This document shows, piece by piece, positions 1-8,801 of a stretch of 40,331 nucleotides of DNA (the stretch's first letter is position 1; each line of letters starts with the position of its first letter). The position numbers and the translations under genes are program-made. Below the pieces are notes generated by a model. It saw nothing but the letters and a program-made list of their open reading frames with translations. It was not told the origin of the DNA and made no database searches. Location: NCBI GenBank assembly GCA_021732025.1, contig JAKFVU010000020.1, positions 1-40,331 on the forward strand. The letters are read 5' to 3'. This DNA comes from Candidatus Obscuribacterales bacterium. Its GTDB lineage: Bacteria; Cyanobacteriota; Vampirovibrionia; Obscuribacterales; Obscuribacteraceae.

Positions 1-182
1 AAGTTGAGTGCTTTGAGCCGAGGGGTTAAGTGGAAACATCAGGTCTGCGCAGACCGGAAATTGTAGCGATAACCCGCTAGCTGTGGATTCTGACTTGAAG
101 CAGCAAGAAATATCGAGCCTACGCAATAGGCAGTCAGACGATAGTAAAAAGACCACCGCAGAGCAATCTGGGTGGTCTTTTT
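1..182 (+). ncRNA. 3' part of an unidentified transcript, possibly a structured small RNA
   Basis: This stretch folds well and ends in an intrinsic terminator. Visible helices are GGGTTA with TAACCC enclosing the hairpin GGTCTG-CG-CAGACC, and TCTGACT with AGTCAGA enclosing the hairpin GCCTA-CGCAA-TAGGC, followed by the terminator at 146-182. Nested helices of this kind suggest the 3' end of a small RNA; 6S RNA is one candidate, but I cannot match it with confidence. Alternatively, frame 1 is open from the window edge to TAG at 64-66 and could be the last 21 codons of an upstream protein gene. The 5' part lies outside the window. Confidence 0.3.
146..182 (+). terminator. Intrinsic terminator
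   Basis: AAAAAGACCACC (146-157) pairs perfectly over 12 bp with GGTGGTCTTTTT (171-182), with a 13-nt loop. The run of T closing the stem continues into a T-rich stretch. It ends whatever enters the window from the left on the + strand. Confidence 0.85.
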
Positions 183-247
183 GTTTGTCTTTTTTTTGCA
201 CGAATGCCCTTTTGTCTGTGCTTAGGGCTCTTACGTCCAAGCTTAAA

Positions 248-320
248 GCTCCTATTGCGATTCCAAAACGGTCAGATTTTTTACAAAAAATCTGACCGTT
301 TTGGAAATAGTTTTAGGAGC
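248..320. terminator. Long palindrome, probable bidirectional terminator
   Basis: An inner inverted repeat at 261-306 has 21-22 bp perfect arms around a tiny loop at 283-284, with an A/T run nearest the loop. An outer pair, GCTCCTA (248-254) and TAGGAGC (314-320), adds 7 bp. Because the arms are symmetrical, both strands show a stem ending in GACCG followed by four T. It sits between the + strand terminator at 146-182 and the 3' end of the leftward WG-repeat gene, which fits a two-way terminator. A small mobile palindrome is the alternative; no second copy is present in the window. Confidence 0.5.
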
Positions 321-462
321 AGCACTTAACTTAAGAAGTGCCGGTGGAGGCGCCCTCATGACAGATAGTCTAAACGAGGCAGCAAGCCAACCGCCGGCTA
401 ATTTTTAGAATACCCAAAGGACTTGGCAAGCTAAACGTATTTCGAGCACAAAATCCAAGATT

Positions 463-2025
463 TTATTTGCTGGTTTTTGCCGGAGCAGCAGCTGCAGGTG
501 CAGCCTTCGCTTCAGTTTTAGGAACAGCTTTAGTTTCGGTCTTTGTCTCGGATTTTACCTCAGTTTTCACTTCAGATTTCACTTCAGACTTGGCTTCAGG
601 CTTTGCTTCAGACTTAGCAGCTGGTTTTGTCTCAGTTTTGCTTTCGGTCTTTGATTCAGTCTTAGTCTCTGTTTTAGCGTCGGTTTTTGAGTCTGCTTTC
701 ACGGCCGCTGCTGGAGCAGTAGCCTTGTCTGCGGCTTTATCTGTAGCTTTGTCTGTGGCTTTCTCACCATCTTTCTTTGGCTCGCCTTTTACATCAGCAC
801 CCGATTTGGCATCTACCGCTTTCCCGTCTTCAGCTTTTGCGTCAACAGCCTTGTCGCTGTCTTTTTTATCGCCGTCTTTCTTATCGCCATCTTTAGTGTC
901 GCCAGCCTTATCACCGTCTTTGGCCGCGTCAGCTTCTGGCTCAGCAGTTGTAGCAGCTGGCTCAGCCTTAATAGTGCTGGCATGCGGGTCATACTTCAAT
1001 GCTTCTTCCACAGCCGAAGCCGAGATCGAGCCATCATCGGCTACCAAGCGCGGGTCAATTTTTACTCCGGCCAATTTTTCCGAGAACGATTGTGCACCAT
1101 CAAATACAGGTGGAATGACAATTAGGCCTTTAGTATCGATATATCCCTGCCGCGCATTGGCAACACCAACTAGGGCTAGACCTTCAGAGAAGTCTTCAGC
1201 ATAGGTAAATCTTCGCTTGATAACAGTCTTGCCTTTCTTGTTCATGAAGCCATACTTACCGCGCTTCAAGCTCAATCCCAGCTCGTCGTGGAAGAAGTTG
1301 CGAGACTGCAAGGCATCACTCATTGACATCGTACCGATGGTGTCGAGAATGACGAAATCTGAGCCAAAATAGCACTCGGCTACACGGTCGTGAAACTGCT
1401 TAGCTTGGTCATATTTAAAATCAATAATTACTTTGCCTGTGGGGTCAACGTAGCCCCACTTGCCCATTTTGCTTACGGCAGCTAAACCCTCTGAAAATGG
1501 ACCAACGGCATCGTAAGCGGGACCAACTTTGGTATTTCCAGCCTGGTCGATGAAGCCCCATTTATTTCCTTCTTTGTAAGAACAATAAATTATGGTGTTC
1601 GGCTCCAATGGTCTGTTAGCCTCACCACATTCGCCAATCGCTTCAAAAGCAGCCGGAGAAGTCGGAGCACCTGTCTTGTTTATCAAGCCCCATTTGCCAC
1701 CGAAGGTTTTAACTGCAGCCAAACCCTTAGAGAAACGGGTGACTTCTTCGTATTGGCGCTCGATGATAAATTTACCGGTGTTGTCAATGAAGCCCCAACG
1801 AGAAGATAAGTCGGCAGCAGCCAAGCCGTCAGAGAATGGCAACACTCTTCGAAACTGAGGCTTGATAACGAATTTACCGGTGTGGTCAATGAAGCCCCAC
1901 TTCGGCCCTAGCTCAGGAGGTGCTTGAGAAACCTCTTCTTTCTTGCCGCAAGCGCCCAGTGACATCACTAGCATTAGCGAAGTAATAATGTGCCGAGCAT
2001 TAACGTGCTTAAAATTTAGCGCCAT
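463..2025 (-). CDS. WG-repeat lipoprotein with Lys-rich repetitive tail
   Basis: The predicted protein has 520 residues. A signal peptide ends in the lipobox LGAC with the lipidated Cys at residue 26, so it should be anchored in a membrane and face the periplasm or outside. Residues of about 40-330 carry seven WG repeats, units of the type KWGFID-x-TGK followed by a short strand and F/Y, a beta-rich fold probably used for binding; no enzymatic role is known for the repeat. From about residue 355 the chain is low complexity: first Asp/Gly/Lys units, then about 16 tandem four-residue units of the type K-[TS]-E-x (residues 447-510), then an Ala/Pro end. The gene is monocistronic and divergent from glyS. 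The family is clear; the ligand is unknown. Confidence 0.85.
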   Translation of the reverse strand: MALNFKHVNARHIITSLMLVMSLGACGKKEEVSQAPPELGPKWGFIDHTGKFVIKPQFRRVLPFSDGLAAADLSSRWGFIDNTGKFIIERQYEEVTRFSKGLAAVKTFGGKWGLINKTGAPTSPAAFEAIGECGEANRPLEPNTIIYCSYKEGNKWGFIDQAGNTKVGPAYDAVGPFSEGLAAVSKMGKWGYVDPTGKVIIDFKYDQAKQFHDRVAECYFGSDFVILDTIGTMSMSDALQSRNFFHDELGLSLKRGKYGFMNKKGKTVIKRRFTYAEDFSEGLALVGVANARQGYIDTKGLIVIPPVFDGAQSFSEKLAGVKIDPRLVADDGSISASAVEEALKYDPHASTIKAEPAATTAEPEADAAKDGDKAGDTKDGDKKDGDKKDSDKAVDAKAEDGKAVDAKSGADVKGEPKKDGEKATDKATDKAADKATAPAAAVKADSKTDAKTETKTESKTESKTETKPAAKSEAKPEAKSEVKSEVKTEVKSETKTETKAVPKTEAKAAPAAAAPAKTSK

Positions 2026-2192
2026 CGTGAGTATTCTTTCTTCCTATTAGAGCAACCAGACAAATAATAAGCTGTCTTAGATACTATTGTCCAAGATTCT
2101 GAAATATCTGCACCATTTACAGTGCAGAGTCTTTTCGCCCTGTGTTTTGTATGATGTGTTACTACCTCCGAGAGATACTACAAAAGATATAA

Positions 2193-4439
2193 ATGGCTAA
2201 CTACTTACTTGAAATTGGCGTAGAAGAGCTTCCTGCCGGCTTTGTCCCTGAGGCAGAAGAGCGACTAAGAGAATTCCTCCGCTCAGGCCTGACTGAGTCT
2301 AATATCGCCTTCAAGCATATTCGCTCTTATTCAACACCAAGACGTCTCACCGCTGTTGTCGAAGATATAGCCGCGGTGCAGACAACCACTGAAAAGAAAG
2401 TAAAAGGGCCGGCTGTTAAAAGCAGTTTCGACGCTAACAACAAGCCTACTCCGCAAGCAGAGGGCTTTGCTAAGAAGCACGGTCTAACTGCTTCGGAGCT
2501 TACTCGCGAAGAAGTTGGTGGAGTTGAATATTTACATGCGGTGGTTGTAAACAGCGGCAAAGCCACCGAAGAAGTGTTGCCAGAAATTGTTAACAAAGTA
2601 ATTGGTCAGATATCGGGTGAGCGTCTAATGCGTTGGGGCGAGTGCGAAGTCAAATTCTCCCGGCCCTTGAGATGGCTAGTGTCATTGCTTGACGACAAGC
2701 TCGTTGACATCACAGTTGCTAATTTCAAAAGCGGCCGCTTAACAAGAGGACACCGCATTCTTCATCCAGGCGAAATTTCGATCGCCCATGCCGACAAATA
2801 TGAAGAGACATTGAAACAGGCATTTGTCATTGTCGATCCAGCTAAGCGCAAAGATATGGTCGAAGTGCAGGTACAGGCACGTGCCAATGAGCTTGGCGGG
2901 ATTGCACCGCAGCTAAAGTCGGGCTTGTTAGAAGAAGTTGTCAACCTAACTGAGTGGCCCACTGCGCTTGTCGGCCAATTTGAAGAAGGGTATCTGACCT
3001 TACCTGCCACATTGATTGAAACAATCATGATTCACCACCAGAGATATTTTCCGGTGGAGGCAAAAGAGCAGACAGACTCATCTAATAGAACGTTGCTGCC
3101 CTATTTCATCACCATCACCAACAACGACCGCAAAGAAGCTGCACCGCACATAAAGCAGGGCAATGAGCGTGTTTTGAGAGCACGGTTGGCTGACGGAAAA
3201 TTCTTCTTCTTTGACGACAGTAAAGCTAAGCTAGAAGATCGCCTGCCAGCTTTAGCAAAACTTACCTACCAAGAAGGCCTTGGTAGTTACGGCGATAAGA
3301 CTGACAGATTGAGTCAGCTAGCCACAGTTTTGACAAACAGCGAACCGGCCAGCAGTGTCCTCTCTAGTCACGAAAAAGCAAATTTGGTGCGTATCTGCCA
3401 GCTCATGAAGCTAGATTTGGTGAGCAACTTAGTGCGTGAGCTACCTGAACTTCAAGGCTATGTCGGCAGCTGGTACGCCAAAAGAGAAGGCGAACCTTCA
3501 GAAGTGGTGCAAGCAATACTTTCACACTATGCACCACGTTCAAGCAATGATGACATTCCGCAAGATCGCCTGGGTCAACTCGCTGCAGTTCTGGACAAGC
3601 TCGATCACGTTGTCGGTCTTTTTGCCTTGGGTAAAAAGCCAACTGGCTCTTCCGATCCTTATGCTCTGAGGCGCAATGCACAAGGATTGATCGACATCGT
3701 CGTCGACGGGCTAACTGATCTGCCAATCAATATCACTACCCTAGTAGCTAGCCTGCTAATGGCCTTCGAGCCGCTAGTTGAGAACGCTGGCCACGAAAAT
3801 GCTAACAAAAATGGCAAGTCAGAGAAAGGTGACAAATCAGAGAAAAATGGCAAAGGCAATCACAAAAAGTTTGACGACGAAAGTATCGCCGCCGAAGTTA
3901 AAGAGTTCATTATGCAACGCCTCAAAGGTAAGTTGCTTGATGGTGGCAACGGCAAAGAATTAGTTGAGGCTGTGCTTTCAGCGCGAGATCCCCTGGCCAA
4001 TGTAAGCGATGTGATGGTACGCATGCGCACAATCAAAAACTTGGTTTCAGCTCCTGGTGCCTCAGACCTTCTACGTGTTGGTATCAGAATTGGCAACATA
4101 CTAAAAGCTGATTCACCAGATACAGTGCAAGTTGATTTGCTCACAGAAGATTGCGAAAAAGCTCTTTGGGAAGCATTCCAAAAGAATGTCAAAGCCAACT
4201 GGGAACGCAGTGGTAATGCCGATTCGTTTACTCTGCCAACCACAGAAGCTGAGTATCAATCGCTCTTTGATCTACTGCGTCACCTGACACCGTACATTGA
4301 TACTTTCTTCAAAGATCTTCTAGTCAACGATGAAGACCAGGCCAAGCGCAACAATCGCCACGGTATTCTCAAGAATATCGATCGCTATTTCCGCGCTTTG
4401 GCTGACTTCACCAAGCTGCAACCCTTAACTAATCAATAA
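2193..4439 (+). CDS. glyS: Glycyl-tRNA synthetase beta subunit
   Basis: This is the beta chain of the tetrameric (alpha2beta2) glycyl-tRNA synthetase, which attaches glycine to tRNA-Gly in the cytoplasm. The 748-residue product starts with the family hallmark LLEIGVEELPAGF and carries the conserved GNERVLRARLADGKFFF and ELQGYVGSWYA blocks and the SSDPYALRR segment before the C-terminal DALR-type anticodon-binding region. It is longer than the usual 680-700 residues, mainly through a hydrophilic insertion rich in Lys, Asn and Gly at about residues 529-562, just before the last helical domain. The alpha subunit gene glyQ is not in the window. No strong ribosome binding site precedes the ATG, but the N-terminus aligns with the family from residue 1. 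Confidence 0.97.
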   Translation: MANYLLEIGVEELPAGFVPEAEERLREFLRSGLTESNIAFKHIRSYSTPRRLTAVVEDIAAVQTTTEKKVKGPAVKSSFDANNKPTPQAEGFAKKHGLTASELTREEVGGVEYLHAVVVNSGKATEEVLPEIVNKVIGQISGERLMRWGECEVKFSRPLRWLVSLLDDKLVDITVANFKSGRLTRGHRILHPGEISIAHADKYEETLKQAFVIVDPAKRKDMVEVQVQARANELGGIAPQLKSGLLEEVVNLTEWPTALVGQFEEGYLTLPATLIETIMIHHQRYFPVEAKEQTDSSNRTLLPYFITITNNDRKEAAPHIKQGNERVLRARLADGKFFFFDDSKAKLEDRLPALAKLTYQEGLGSYGDKTDRLSQLATVLTNSEPASSVLSSHEKANLVRICQLMKLDLVSNLVRELPELQGYVGSWYAKREGEPSEVVQAILSHYAPRSSNDDIPQDRLGQLAAVLDKLDHVVGLFALGKKPTGSSDPYALRRNAQGLIDIVVDGLTDLPINITTLVASLLMAFEPLVENAGHENANKNGKSEKGDKSEKNGKGNHKKFDDESIAAEVKEFIMQRLKGKLLDGGNGKELVEAVLSARDPLANVSDVMVRMRTIKNLVSAPGASDLLRVGIRIGNILKADSPDTVQVDLLTEDCEKALWEAFQKNVKANWERSGNADSFTLPTTEAEYQSLFDLLRHLTPYIDTFFKDLLVNDEDQAKRNNRHGILKNIDRYFRALADFTKLQPLTNQ

Positions 4440-4467
4440 TTGAGCGACTAAAAGTGAAGTGAAGACA

Positions 4468-6108
4468 ATGAAATTGCACACTGGCTATAAAAACAAGAAG
4501 GCAGCGGCGCTGATTTCATTGAGCATGGCCTTCCTTGCTCAAACTCTAATCATGCCGTTTGCCACAGCTCTTGCGATCAATTCAGATTTACCTCCAGAGT
4601 CGATGAAAGTCCCTCTTTTAGCTAAAGAAAATTCAGTCAGCACTTATGTGCCTTCTGAATCGGCTGAGGGACACGGCATTGCTGTCAATATAATTTATAG
4701 CGCCAAGGCCAGGTTCAAAGATGGTGCACCAGTTGCGGTGGTAGCACCAGGAGGGAGTGGACCTGACGGCCTTAGCTTTAACATGCATGCAGCGCAAGTC
4801 GGAGCAGTTGAAGTGCGCTTTGCATTTCCCGGTGGCGGCACTCCCCAGTTTGGTACTAAAGGCACTTTTGACAATAGAGGAACTCGTTCAGTAGAAGCTT
4901 TCCGCGATGTTCTGCTGTTTGCCGCTGGGCGAAAAAACGATTACAAAGACCGCACTATTCAGCAATTAATGGCTCAGAATCAAGCCCTCAAGGTCAATCC
5001 TCTCAACTTTGGTATTGTCGGCTGGGACAATGGTGCCAACATAGCTCTTGTGACATTGGCCAAATATGCCAGCGATCTTGATTTTGTAAAATGGATGGCT
5101 TTCTATGAAGCACCAGTCGGCTCCTTATTTTCGCCGGCCAATTTAGGCTCTTCAGCCGATCTGTTACGCAACAAGCACTACAGAGAAGGCTCCGCAGCCA
5201 CAGGAAATCTTTTAATTGACTATCGCAAACTGAAATGGAAAGGCTCAGCATTTCGCAACCCCAATAAGTTTTCAGGCAAGAAGCGCGGTTTGCCTGGCAT
5301 TAAAGGCGTACTTTTCTTTGATGATAACGACAACGATATCTGGGAAGAGTCTAGAGAGTTCGCGTTCAATCCTGCGCTAGATACTGAGCTATCCAAACAA
5401 TACTTTCCACCACAAGTGACAGCGGCCTGTGAACGACTCAAAGTATTTGGCGACCAGTGGCCCAGTAACATCGCTACCGTTGCCGAGTCTGAAGAGTTTT
5501 TCAATGAGCGCGATGGCTCTTTGTATGTAAAACAGGTAACCAGCCAGTTTCCTAAGCTTCTAGTGAGCATGTTTGCTTCTGCTGTTGATCACAATCAACA
5601 GCAGCTTGACCATCCTCATATATGTTTTCTCTACAATTTGTTCCTAACCAACAAAGTGCGTTGGCTCAGGCTCAACCCAGACCCCTGCTACATGGCCGCC
5701 ATTTCTGGCCTCAGTGCTTTCAACTTCGTCAATAACAAGCCCAATAGCTCTATTGACCCCAGTACACTGCTGACTCAGCTTGAACCAGAAGGCATTGTTC
5801 CAGACTATGTCTGCATGCAAGGCATCGTGGCCGAATTAGTCGACAGGCTCAATACGCGCAATTTGGTTTATCCCATTACTCAGCCCTTAGCGGCCTACTC
5901 TAATGGGGCGGCGGAAGCCAAGGCGGCAGCGGAGGCCAAACACAAAGCAGACATTGATGCGGCGACCAAAGCCGAAGCTATTAATGATGGAACCTATGTC
6001 GAAAAGCCAAGTCAGAAACCACCAGCTAAACCGAAATCTAAATCTGAATCAAGTGTTGCGCCGAAGCCGAGACATCCACTGCATTCAAGTAACAATAAAA
6101 GGAATTAA
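4468..6108 (+). CDS. Secreted alpha/beta-hydrolase-like protein with Asp in the nucleophile position
   Basis: A basic N-terminus and a hydrophobic stretch ending near ATALA form a Sec signal peptide, so the mature protein is exported. The body looks like an alpha/beta-hydrolase: a strand-turn segment VAVVAPGGSGPDG, then a nucleophile elbow GWDNGAN in which Asp187 takes the place of the usual Ser, as in haloalkane dehalogenases and epoxide hydrolases. A His-rich segment DHNQQQLDHPH could supply the catalytic His. At 285-294 the run DDNDNDIWEE resembles a calcium-binding loop. The last 70 residues are Ala/Lys/Pro-rich and probably disordered. I chose the ATG at 4468; a GTG three codons upstream (4459) is possible. 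It follows glyS by 28 bases and may be co-transcribed. The substrate is unknown and the catalytic residues are inference. Confidence 0.7.
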   Translation: MKLHTGYKNKKAAALISLSMAFLAQTLIMPFATALAINSDLPPESMKVPLLAKENSVSTYVPSESAEGHGIAVNIIYSAKARFKDGAPVAVVAPGGSGPDGLSFNMHAAQVGAVEVRFAFPGGGTPQFGTKGTFDNRGTRSVEAFRDVLLFAAGRKNDYKDRTIQQLMAQNQALKVNPLNFGIVGWDNGANIALVTLAKYASDLDFVKWMAFYEAPVGSLFSPANLGSSADLLRNKHYREGSAATGNLLIDYRKLKWKGSAFRNPNKFSGKKRGLPGIKGVLFFDDNDNDIWEESREFAFNPALDTELSKQYFPPQVTAACERLKVFGDQWPSNIATVAESEEFFNERDGSLYVKQVTSQFPKLLVSMFASAVDHNQQQLDHPHICFLYNLFLTNKVRWLRLNPDPCYMAAISGLSAFNFVNNKPNSSIDPSTLLTQLEPEGIVPDYVCMQGIVAELVDRLNTRNLVYPITQPLAAYSNGAAEAKAAAEAKHKADIDAATKAEAINDGTYVEKPSQKPPAKPKSKSESSVAPKPRHPLHSSNNKRN

Positions 6109-6120
6109 AAGTAGCCTGTG

Positions 6121-6136
6121 CTAGTATCTTTACTAG
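6121..6136. promoter_or_regulatory. Small inverted repeat before tatA
   Basis: CTAGTA (6121-6126) and TACTAG (6131-6136) are inverted around TCTT, 20 bases before the tatA start codon. This could be an operator or simply a weak hairpin in the glyS-tatA leader. Confidence 0.25.
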
Positions 6137-6155
6137 TGTCATTGAGGGAATTGTC

Positions 6156-6377
6156 ATGATAAATCCAGTCACCGTTGGCGTCTTATTTGGCATCGCGCTG
6201 CTAGTTTTCGGTCCAAAAAAGTTGCCAGAACTGGGCAGATCGCTGGGCCAAGGTATCGGTAATTTCAAGAAAGCCTTAACCGATGCTCAAGAAGAAGTAG
6301 CGACAGCAGTCAAAATCGAACCCAAAACTATTGAAGCCAGTGCTTCTGAAAACACGGAATCTAACAGCCAGACTTAA
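6156..6377 (+). CDS. tatA: Twin-arginine translocase TatA/TatE subunit
   Basis: This small membrane protein forms the pore-like oligomer of the Tat pathway, which exports folded proteins carrying twin-arginine signals. The 73-residue product has the family layout: a short N-terminal membrane helix ([15 protein letters not shown]), the conserved [14 protein letters not shown] hinge, an amphipathic helix (GIGNFKKAL), and an acidic, unstructured tail. A good ribosome binding site, GAGGGA (6144-6149), precedes the ATG. Its stop codon overlaps the uvrB start by one base (TAATG), so the two genes are very likely translated from one mRNA. TatB cannot be excluded on sequence alone, but the short length and the [10 protein letters not shown] motif favour TatA. 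No tatC is in the window. Confidence 0.93.
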   Translation: MINPVTVGVLFGIALLVFGPKKLPELGRSLGQGIGNFKKALTDAQEEVATAVKIEPKTIEASASENTESNSQT

Positions 6378-8434
6378 TGGCCAAATTTGAAGTCGTATCA
6401 AAATTCTCTCCAGCAGGCGATCAGCCTCGGGCCATAGCCCAGCTTGAAAAAGGCATTCAAGCCCAGATGCCCTATCAAACTCTGCTCGGAGTAACGGGCT
6501 CAGGCAAGACTATGACCATGGCTCAGCTCATTGCTGAGACACAAATGCCAGCCTTGGTCTTGGCTCACAATAAAACGCTAGCAGCACAGCTCTGCAACGA
6601 AATGAAAGAGTACTTCCCCAACAATGCGGTGGAGTACTTTATTTCGTATTACGACTACTATCAGCCCGAGTCTTACATTCCTTCGACCGATACTTTTATT
6701 GAAAAAGAAGCCAGTATCAACGATGAGATCGACCGGCTCAGGCACTCCACCACACGCTCTCTATGGGAGCGCGACGATGTGGTTGTGGTTGGATCGGTTT
6801 CTGTAATATACGGCCTTGGTCTGCCAGAACGCTACTTAGCAGCTGCGCTCGATTTGACCGTAGGCCTCGAAGTCGATCGCCAAGATGTCTTGCGCCAGTT
6901 GGTGCACATTCATTATGACCGCAATGATATGGTGGTCGAGCGCGGCCGCTTTAGGGCTCGTGGTGAGATTCTTGAAGTCTTTCCTTCATATGAAGAGCGC
7001 ATTGTTAAAGTCGAATTTTTTGGTGATGAAATCGAGCGCATTGCTCTGATTAACCCAGTCACCGGAGAAATCGAAGAACTAAAAGACAGTATCAAGATCT
7101 ACCCAGCCAAGCACTATGTCGCTGAAGAAGAAGACATCGAGCGCTCTATCGACGCTATCGAAGCAGAGCTATTAGACCGCACTAATGAGCTGATTGGACA
7201 GGGTAAACTAGTCGAAGCGCAGCGGCTTAAGCAGCGCACACGCTTTGATTTAGAGATGCTCAAAGAAGTCGGTTACTGCAATGGTATCGAAAACTATTCA
7301 CGCATATTAGAAGGCAGAGAAGCTGGCACGCCTCCTAAAACCTTGATTGATTACTTTGTACGCAAGTACGGCAAAGATGGATTCATTACATTCATAGATG
7401 AATCCCACGTCACTGTTCCTCAGATTCGCGGCATGTTTCATGGCGACAGGGCGCGCAAAGACACACTGATAGACTATGGTTTCAGACTGCCTTGCGCTCG
7501 GGACAACAGGCCGCTTACTCCTGATGAGTTTTTTGAACGCGTAGGCAAAGTAGTTTTCGTATCAGCTACACCAGGTGATTGGGAAGTAGCTGAAAGCCAA
7601 CAAGTAGTTGAGCAGATCATTCGTCCAACAGGCCTGGTTGACCCGATTATTGAAGTTAGACCAATCACCGGACAAATAGACGATCTGATTGGTGAAATCA
7701 AAAATCGTGCTGCTGCTAATCAAAGAGTTTTAGTGACAACACTGACAAAACGCATGGCAGAAGACCTGACAGAATATCTCTCTGAACTAGGCATAAAGGT
7801 ACGCTGGCTGCACTCGGACATCAAGGCAATTGAACGAGTCGAGTTACTGCGCGATTTGCGCCTGGGCGTTTTCGATGTATTAGTTGGTGTCAACTTGTTG
7901 CGCGAAGGTCTCGATCTTCCTGAAGTTACTTTAGTAGCAATTATGGAAGCAGACAAAGAAGGATTTCTCCGAGCTGAAAGATCACTTGTACAAACAATTG
8001 GACGGGCAGCTCGAAACACTGAAGGCCGCGTCATTATGTACGCAGACAAGATGACCGATTCGATGACCAAAGCAATTAGAGAGACCAATAGAAGACGTAC
8101 AATTCAACTTGCTCACAACGAAGAGCATGGTATTACCCCTACTACCATTGTTAAAGACACAGGCAATTCACTTCTAGAAGCTTTGCGCGGCAAAGGTGAT
8201 GGCAACGATTTAGTCGAGCGCCTAAGACTGCCGTCTACCAAGGCTGAACAGGAGAAGATGATTGCCGAATCGGTGATGGAACTTACCGAGAAAGATTTGC
8301 GCACTGCTATTAAGCGAGTAGAAAAAGAAATGAAAGATTCAGCTCGCGAGCTCAATTTTGAACTGGCTGCTGAGCTAAGAGATCAATTAAAAGTCTTACA
8401 TGAACGATCTGCCCAGCTGCGAAAGTCAAGCTAG
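6377..8434 (+). CDS. uvrB: Excinuclease ABC subunit B
   Basis: UvrB is the damage-verifying ATPase of nucleotide excision repair: UvrA loads it on DNA, it probes the lesion with a beta-hairpin, and it recruits UvrC. The 685-residue product has Walker A at residues 38-45 (GVTGSGKT), the Tyr-rich beta-hairpin region [12 protein letters not shown], the Walker B variant DESH at 341-344, helicase motif [11 protein letters not shown], and a C-terminal UVR domain for UvrC contact. The length is normal for the family. It overlaps tatA by one base; coupling of an export gene with a repair gene is probably only operon convenience. Confidence 0.98.
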   Translation: MAKFEVVSKFSPAGDQPRAIAQLEKGIQAQMPYQTLLGVTGSGKTMTMAQLIAETQMPALVLAHNKTLAAQLCNEMKEYFPNNAVEYFISYYDYYQPESYIPSTDTFIEKEASINDEIDRLRHSTTRSLWERDDVVVVGSVSVIYGLGLPERYLAAALDLTVGLEVDRQDVLRQLVHIHYDRNDMVVERGRFRARGEILEVFPSYEERIVKVEFFGDEIERIALINPVTGEIEELKDSIKIYPAKHYVAEEEDIERSIDAIEAELLDRTNELIGQGKLVEAQRLKQRTRFDLEMLKEVGYCNGIENYSRILEGREAGTPPKTLIDYFVRKYGKDGFITFIDESHVTVPQIRGMFHGDRARKDTLIDYGFRLPCARDNRPLTPDEFFERVGKVVFVSATPGDWEVAESQQVVEQIIRPTGLVDPIIEVRPITGQIDDLIGEIKNRAAANQRVLVTTLTKRMAEDLTEYLSELGIKVRWLHSDIKAIERVELLRDLRLGVFDVLVGVNLLREGLDLPEVTLVAIMEADKEGFLRAERSLVQTIGRAARNTEGRVIMYADKMTDSMTKAIRETNRRRTIQLAHNEEHGITPTTIVKDTGNSLLEALRGKGDGNDLVERLRLPSTKAEQEKMIAESVMELTEKDLRTAIKRVEKEMKDSARELNFELAAELRDQLKVLHERSAQLRKSS

Positions 8435-8516
8435 CAAAGCCTTTCGGGATATGCAATAGTTTTGCATATGCATTTAAACTCACTTAACGAAACGGGCACA
8501 GTGGCCTAAGCGCACT

Positions 8517-8522
8517 TATACT
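8517..8522 (+). promoter_or_regulatory. Candidate -10 element of the sigma factor gene
   Basis: TATACT sits in the ten-base string CTTATACTAG, which recurs exactly before the gene at 9946 (9914-9923). No good -35 is visible. If used, it would give a leader of about 270 bases that contains the hairpin at 8561-8630. Confidence 0.3.
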
Positions 8523-8560
8523 AGCCTTAAGGCGTTGCCAAGCAATAAGTTCGGAGGTTA

Positions 8561-8630
8561 TTACGTATTTACCCCAATGGTGTTTCCCTGAATAATTACG
8601 GAAATGTGTAGATCCCACTTGGATACGTAA
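8561..8630 (+). ncRNA. Extended hairpin in the leader of the sigma factor gene
   Basis: Four helices stack in order: TTACGTAT (8561-8568) with ATACGTAA (8623-8630), CCAA (8574-8577) with TTGG (8619-8622), GTG (8580-8582) with CAC (8616-8618), and TTTCC (8583-8587) with GGAAA (8600-8604), giving 20 bp in 70 nt with a 12-nt apical loop. It could be a cis-acting leader or a small RNA. I do not recognise it as a known riboswitch. Confidence 0.4.
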
Positions 8631-8801
8631 AACGCACTTAGGATGAAATTGTCGATCAAACCTTAACTACTCAAAACTCTTACCTCATCCATATCAAATG
8701 GTCCTTCCGGGGACATGAAGTCATATAAAGAACGGATGCACAGGTAAACGCTTTGACAGACTCGTTGGCACCAGTAACAGAAGCAATTCACGAGGAACCT
8801 C

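Larger units (their letters stand above)
8435..8801. other. Intergenic region before the sigma factor gene
   Basis: This 367-base stretch has no convincing protein gene. It holds an 8-bp hairpin after uvrB (ATATGCAA 8449-8456 with TTGCATAT 8462-8469, no T run), a -10-like TATACT at 8517-8522, and an extended imperfect hairpin at 8561-8630, described separately. TTGACA at 8753-8758 lacks a good -10 at the right distance. GAGG at 8792-8795 is the ribosome binding site for the sigma gene. Confidence 0.6.

Noticed and set aside
83..295. 70-codon open frame on the + strand
   Set aside because: It runs through the terminator at 146-182 and half of the palindrome at 248-320, with no ribosome binding site.
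467..1204. 245-codon open frame opposite the WG-repeat gene
   Set aside because: It is the antisense of the Lys/Glu-rich repeat tail; its Ser/Ala/Val/Phe repeats simply mirror that codon bias.
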